Shown: piece after piece, positions 58,907 to 64,000 of the stretch
Position numbering within the stretch: position 1 is the first letter of the stretch
How the letters are laid out: every line of letters begins with the position of its first letter
Origin: Warburgia ugandensis
Lineage: Eukaryota > Streptophyta > Magnoliopsida > Canellales > Canellaceae
Assembly (NCBI GenBank): GCA_035236585.1
Contig: CP141130.1
Location: 34,696,001-34,760,000, forward strand
Direction of reading: 5' to 3'
DNA: 64,000 bases
Position numbers and translations under genes: made by a program
The notes under the pieces: generated by a model
Told to the model about the DNA's origin: nothing
Database searches by the model: none
Seen by the model: the letters and a program-made list of their open reading frames with translations, nothing else

Positions 58907-61403
58907 TGATAAGTGTTCAATTTTGTATAAAAAAGTACCCAATTAGTTACCCATGTGTTATAAATTATAGTGATATTTTTCAAAATTCATAACACATGTA
59001 TTTCTAACCTAATAATTCAAAGATATATATTTTGTGGGTTTAGGAGCTATTACAGAGTATGTGAATGATCATATTGTTTTTAGGATTTAATTAGGGTTTT
59101 TTTTTTTTTTTTTTAAATCTTTTGCAGGTGTTAAGAAGGTGATCCAATGACCAAGCTTAATCAAGATGAAAATTGAAGATCAAGATCAAAAGATCAATCC
59201 AAAGTGTGATGAAGGTTCAAGATCATACTAGGGTTGGTAAATAAGCAATTGGAGAAGCCGAAGGTGACTAATATTGACCCATGAACAAGTCATGCGTTTC
59301 CACCGCCTTTGCATGGGAACCATGTAAGCTACCTTAGCCATTTAAGCCATGCAAAAGGGTGAAAAGCTACACTATCCATTCAAGCCTTGAAGCAAAGCAC
59401 TCAAGCCACCCAAGCCATCAAGGAATGAGCCATTAAAGTGAGCTATCAAGCCACATGTAGACATGCCACTTGGATTCACATGATTGGAGCACATTTTCAA
59501 ACAATTACTCCTACTAAAAGTGGTCAAGAGATAATTAGAAGGTTTTAATGGAGATATGTAAAGCATAAGATGATCGTGCATATGTGGACCCATTAGGAGA
59601 GAAAAACATACTTTTTGTTTATAATTTTCACTCTTTTTTCTTCATCTTACCCTAGTGTTCAATGAATTTTTACTTAAGGGAGGAAGGTGTCTCCTAAAAA
59701 GTGGTGCCTTCCCTTTGTTTAAATGCTAATTCGAGTGGTTTGCTAAGTTGAAAACCCCTAGATCTAAGTCACAATTAAAACATCTCCAACTCTAAATTTT
59801 TTCCCAATCATTCCTACCATTTTGATTTCCAATTTTCTCTCTATTCCAATAGCTAAACCACATGTAATTAGAAGGGGAGGAGCACCACAACACCTCCTAA
59901 AAAAGTGGTGCCTCCCCCCTTTCTAAAGATGGCAGCCACCATGATGTCACCTTGCTTATCTCATTCCTCCACCTAAAAAAGAAAACAAAAGCTTTGAAAG
60001 TTTGCACTCTTGTTAGGTAATTCTTGGAGCTTTGACTTTGGCTTTCTTTTGGATTGTTCTATTCTCTTGCTCATGCAATTCAATTCTAGGTTAGTAGTTT
60101 TCTTTACATTCTTCCTTTCATAGTTTATGTTCTTATTTTGTTGCTTAAGTTTCACACACAGTAGTCCTTGCCTTCCCTTAGTTTCTTGCTTCCACCTTCT
60201 TACTTTTTTTTTGCTTATTCATAAAATATTGAAGTTAGATATTCTTTGGTTGTAAAATCTAAGAGAATAAAGAGCTTGAATCCTTGATTTCCCTATTTGA
60301 AATTCACATTTTTCTTCTCAGAAGATAACTTAATTTTAGGCAATTTTTTCTTAGGATCTCCCCATCATCTAACCATTTCTTCTCTTGAATTATCTTTTGT
60401 GTTTCACTTTAATTTCATCTTAGTTTAGTGTGAGAGAATTTTATTGTGTTTTTTATTTGATTTGGATCAAGTTTTAGGAGCTTGAATAGTGCACAATTTC
60501 CAAATTTACATATATGTGTTATGGGCACTATTTGGGATGTAATTTGTTGCTTAATCAATAAAGTTATTTGAGGATTATTATTATTTTATATTTTAAGTAT
60601 TAAATTACTTTATATTTTGAGTTTTATCTTACATAAAAAGTGCTAGTTCAATTGTTTTCCATGCCTTGTTAGATTTGAGTATCTTTAATACTTAATTTCT
60701 AGAATTTTTCCATCCAATATTCATGCATAATTTCCAGCAGTCCATACACCTTATTTGATTGGTTCCTTAGAAACCCATTCAGATTTTTAGGTTTTTTAGT
60801 TGGTTCTTTGATTAGATCTCATGTTGGAATACTTTAATTCATGAATTTTAGCCATTTTTAACCCATGAATCATGTGCACATGGGTCATGCGCATGGTACT
60901 TGGGTGACTTTTCCTTAAGTTTTTCTTAGTTTATAGTTTGACCTTAGTTTAGCATTAGTTAGTTAGTTGTTTGCATCTTATTTTAGTTTAGAGAGTTTTA
61001 TTTTTAGTAAGTTTCAAATTTTAGTATTAGGAAAAAGTTAGTTTAGGAAAGTCCATTTTTAAGTTTCCTTAGGTTTGTTTTCTAGATTCATTCATTCATT
61101 CATTCTAGTTTTGCATTAATTTCTTTTATTGAATGCATATTAGTTAGGAAAGTTTCTAATTTTATTAAAAATCTTTATTTTTAAAAAATTTCCTTCAGTT
61201 GTAGTTTCTAATTTGATGCATGCTTCCAATTAGATGTTGCTTACTTTCCTGATTTAATTATAACCATCTTTCTTTTGCTCAAGATAAGTGATTTAAACAA
61301 GATCCAATCAATTGAAAATTTCATGAGATTCCTCATGGGATCAACCTCTCTCACATGCAATTACTAATTCGATTTGTTTGCTTGCAAGTAAATTTAAAGT
61401 ACA
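58907..61403 (+). mobile_element. T element 5' LTR (Athila-type, about 2.5 kb)
   Basis: It starts TGATAAGTGTTCAATTTTG like the solo T LTR at 49772. It ends GCAAGTAAATTTAAAGTACA just before a plant Athila/TAT-type primer site. Shared landmarks with the solo copy include the GATCAAGATCAAAAGATCAA block near 59175 and a CTAAAAAGTGGTGCCT block near 59693. An 18-base T run lies at 59097-59114. No coding sequence. Confidence 0.85.
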
Positions 61404-61410
61404 CCAAATT

Positions 61411-61428
61411 TTGGGTGTCGTTGCCAGG
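61411..61428 (+). other. T element primer-binding site
   Basis: TTGGGTGTCGTTGCCAGG resembles TTGGCGCCGTTGCCGGGG, the primer-site region typical of plant Athila and TAT elements. It differs from the initiator-Met site used by elements A, B and G1. Confidence 0.75.
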
Positions 61429-62750
61429 TAATTACAACTAATTTATGGTTGGATCATTGTTTATATTTTTTTTATCTATAGTTGTAGTTTTAGGTTGCAT
61501 TAGATTAGGATTTTTGGGTCATTCTACTATATTTTGCTAATTCCTCACAAATTGACCATCTTTCTTGCTTTATACAAGAGGAATTTGGCAAAAGGAGCAA
61601 CACGATCTTGTGGGCCAAAGCTTCATCAACTTAATGAGGATTTCCTTGCTTTCTTAGATTAGGATTTTGAGTGAACATGTAGTGAGGCCCCATTGTAATT
61701 TGTAATTTATTGTTCAATGTTAAAAGAGGTGTAATAATACATGACAAGTGTGGGGTATGGTGGCCCACACTTGAGCTTTATTAGAAACCCTTCTATAAGC
61801 TTCTCTCATTCTCTTTTATTTTCTTAGTGTAGTTGCATTTAGTATTGTTTGCATATTGGTTGGTAGTGTAACTCATATAGTTTAGGGTCATTCATTATAT
61901 TGGTTGCATTTTATTTTGGGTTGTTGCATTGGATTGCACCTATTTAACAAATTTTACTTTGTTGGATAGCATATATGTAGGCATTAGTTTTCCTTTCTTG
62001 TTTTGCATTGCATGTTTACTACTTTATGGTGGATGGAACACATTAATAGTAAGGGCCCCACAGGAACCCTCATAAGATAAGGACTGAATTTCATTATAAA
62101 TCCTTAGCCCACCTAGGTAATCAAATCAATTCCTTGTATGTTCATGATCACAACCCTTGATAGCTTAATTTAAATTTTGAAAGAGAAGATCTATCATCAC
62201 TCCAATGGATTTTGAGTATCATGGTTATAGTGGGCATCCAAAATCCAAGTTATTTTTCCACACTTTCATTGATAGCTGTTGAGCTCTAAAGGCCTCTTTC
62301 CATTAGAATTGTATTAACCACTTTAGAGGAAAACCTAACTGGTAAGCATTAGTCGTGCCTAGTAAAAAAGAAGAGTTGTCTAGTTCTAGGTCTAAAATCT
62401 ACCAACCTATAGGTTAACAAAGATTATCAAAACAACTTGTTAATGCACTATTATAATTGATTATACATCATATATAGAGTTCGGTTGCATAATTTAGTTA
62501 ATTTTTCATTATAGTGCATGCAAGGTTGCTGATCTTAGAACACCGAGTTAGTATAATTAGATCCTGAGATAGAACGTACCCATAGGTAACGGGTAAGAAA
62601 TGAAATTCCTACCTGCATGGTAGACCCACAAGCTATAGTTGAGCATAAAGCAATTAGAGATTTCTAAGCTCTACTCCAACTAAATACCCAATCATGCATC
62701 ACGTTGCCACCCACTAATGCATGGAGTCATACAGTTACTCCCAACATTTT
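61429..62750 (+). mobile_element. T element untranslated leader
   Basis: About 1.3 kb without an open frame between primer site and gag homology. It includes GGGCCCCACAGGAACCC near 62053 and an AACACCGAGTTAGTATAATT region near 62540. Long leaders are common in this clade. Confidence 0.5.
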
Positions 62751-63700
62751 ATGGTCAAGAGAGAGGATCCCTACCTACATATCAAGGAATTCCTTGATAT
62801 TTGTGCTGCATTTAAATTCTAAAATGTCTCGGATGATTCTATTGGACTTAGGTTGTTCCCTTTCTCATTAAAAGATAACGACAAATCATGGTTGAATTCT
62901 TTAGAGGTTGGTTTGATTGTCACATAGGACTAGTTGTCTAAAAAGTTCCTGAACAAGTTCTTCCCCATCCATAAGACTAACACCCTGTGTATGGAGATAA
63001 TTAATTTTCATCAAAATGATGATGACTAATATTATGAATGGTAGGAAAGGTGGAATGAATTGCTGCAAAAGTGTCCCCACCATGGATTTGGAAAGTGGCA
63101 GCAAGTTCAATACTTCTATGAGGCACTTACACCTCAACATAGACAAATGATACATGCAGTTAGTAGAGGGGACCTCATGTTGAAAAAAGAAATAGAGGCT
63201 TGGGAATATTTTCAAACTTTAGCTAATAATTTCCAACAATGGGACTATTCCAATAAGGGAGAGAGAAATACCTAACCTCAGAAGAAAGGATGGCTGCATG
63301 AAATAAGAGTGACCTCATATATGTCATATAAGCTTGACTCCTTGAATGAAAGAATGGGCAAGGTTAAAAGTATGTTCTAGAGAATAGATGCCTACATGGC
63401 TGCTAATGCATCTACTCAACCTCTACAAGAGGTTTATGCTATTTATTCTAGCCCAACCCATTTAACCACAGCTTGTCCATCTAATAAAGTATACATAGAA
63501 TATCTTTTTTTGAATAGGTGAATGCAATGAATGCATATTGTAGAAACAATACTTACTCTGGTACTTATAATCCAATATGGGATTGGCATTCCAATTTGCC
63601 ATGGTCTAAGAACAATTACTAAGGAGGTTCATCTATGAACCTTCCTACACAAAATTTCATAAAGCTTTACTTCCCCTATAGCCAACTAGTTTCAATTCCC
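62751..63700 (+). pseudogene. gag: T element gag, Athila-type (broken)
   Basis: One frame, interrupted by stops (for example 62820 and near 62925), reads EDPYLHIKEFLDICAAFKF, then GLRLFPFSLKDNDKSWLNSL, and KKFLNKFFPIHKTNTLCMEI. The open part 63060-63275 follows with KCPHHGFGKWQQVQYFYEAL. These are the conserved blocks of the Athila gag domain. Near 63435-63480 a degraded zinc knuckle reads YAIYSSPTHLTTACPS, with its first two cysteines lost. TYNPIWDWHSNLPW lies about 63565-63605. The element runs off the window, so pol is not seen. Confidence 0.82.
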
Positions 63701-64000
63701 TCAGCAACTAAAGGAACCAACCTTTGAGGAAACTATGCAATCATTTATGGAAAAAACTTTAAAACACTAGGATGAAAATAGATAAGCCATCATTGATAGT
63801 AGGCAGAGATTAAATATCAATTCTCAAGCTATTGCCAAATTAGAAATGCAAATTGGATAGTTGTCAACTACTTTGAATGATAGAGAAAAGGGACAGTTTC
63901 CTAGTCAGTTCATTCCAAACCATAAGGGCTAGTTTGAATTTGGCTCTTATTCCTATACCCTATGATTCATGAGAAAGCAAAGTCTATCACTACTAGTAGG
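63701..64000 (+). mobile_element. T element, continuation toward the gag 3' region
   Basis: Gag-like continuation with no clear domain; a phrase resembling AIAKLEMQIGQLSTTLNDREKG occurs near 63828-63890 with stops, typical of the Athila gag C-terminal part. Cut by the window edge. Confidence 0.5.

Noticed and set aside
63060-63275. Independent small host gene
   Set aside because: Its residues match the conserved Athila gag block and continue the frame of the sequence before it.

Overview
The window looks like a plant nuclear chromosome segment made almost entirely of transposable elements. It is AT-rich. It has long terminal repeats (LTRs) of plant Ty3/gypsy type, primer-binding sites resembling the initiator tRNA-Met site (TGGTATCAGAGC), an RTE-type LINE, and an Athila-type gag and primer site. 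I could not name the species. I found no intact host gene, tRNA or rRNA gene. Every recognisable coding stretch is a broken gag, pol or LINE reading frame.

Layout. 1-4338 is the 3' part of a gypsy LTR (LTR0). It sits inside the 3' LTR of a minus-strand gypsy remnant (G0, 4339 to about 7668), whose pol has lost RNase H and the integrase core. 7669-9707 holds an LTR-like piece and unclassified sequence. 9713-44984 is one plus-strand chromovirus-like element (G1, 5-bp target duplication CCAAC) that has become a 35-kb nest. Its 5' LTR is split by a minus-strand RTE LINE (LINE-1, 12286-33565, 13-bp target duplication). That LINE is split by a minus-strand Athila-type LTR (T family, 14851-33082). 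The T LTR was hit by two related chromovirus elements. Element A (15869-22320) has lost most of its 5' LTR. Element B (22431-32039) is full length, with target duplication CAGGA and a gag-pol full of stops.

Right of the nest, 44990-46379 is LTR-like filler. 46380-55129 (minus) and 55664-58906 (plus) are head-to-head inverted copies of another long LTR-like repeat, family H. The minus copy carries a second RTE LINE (LINE-2, 48811-54494), itself interrupted by a plus-strand solo T LTR (49772-52421). 58907 to the window end is the 5' LTR, primer site, leader and start of gag of a T-family Athila element that runs off the right edge.

Reading order of insertion: H-like and G0 backgrounds first, then G1, LINE-1, the T LTR, and last elements A and B. 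Nothing here works as a host pathway. The interest lies in the insertion chronology, the deletion junctions, and conserved LTR features (TATA boxes, GC-rich islands with hairpins, a splice-donor-like motif, a conserved ACTCACCC block).
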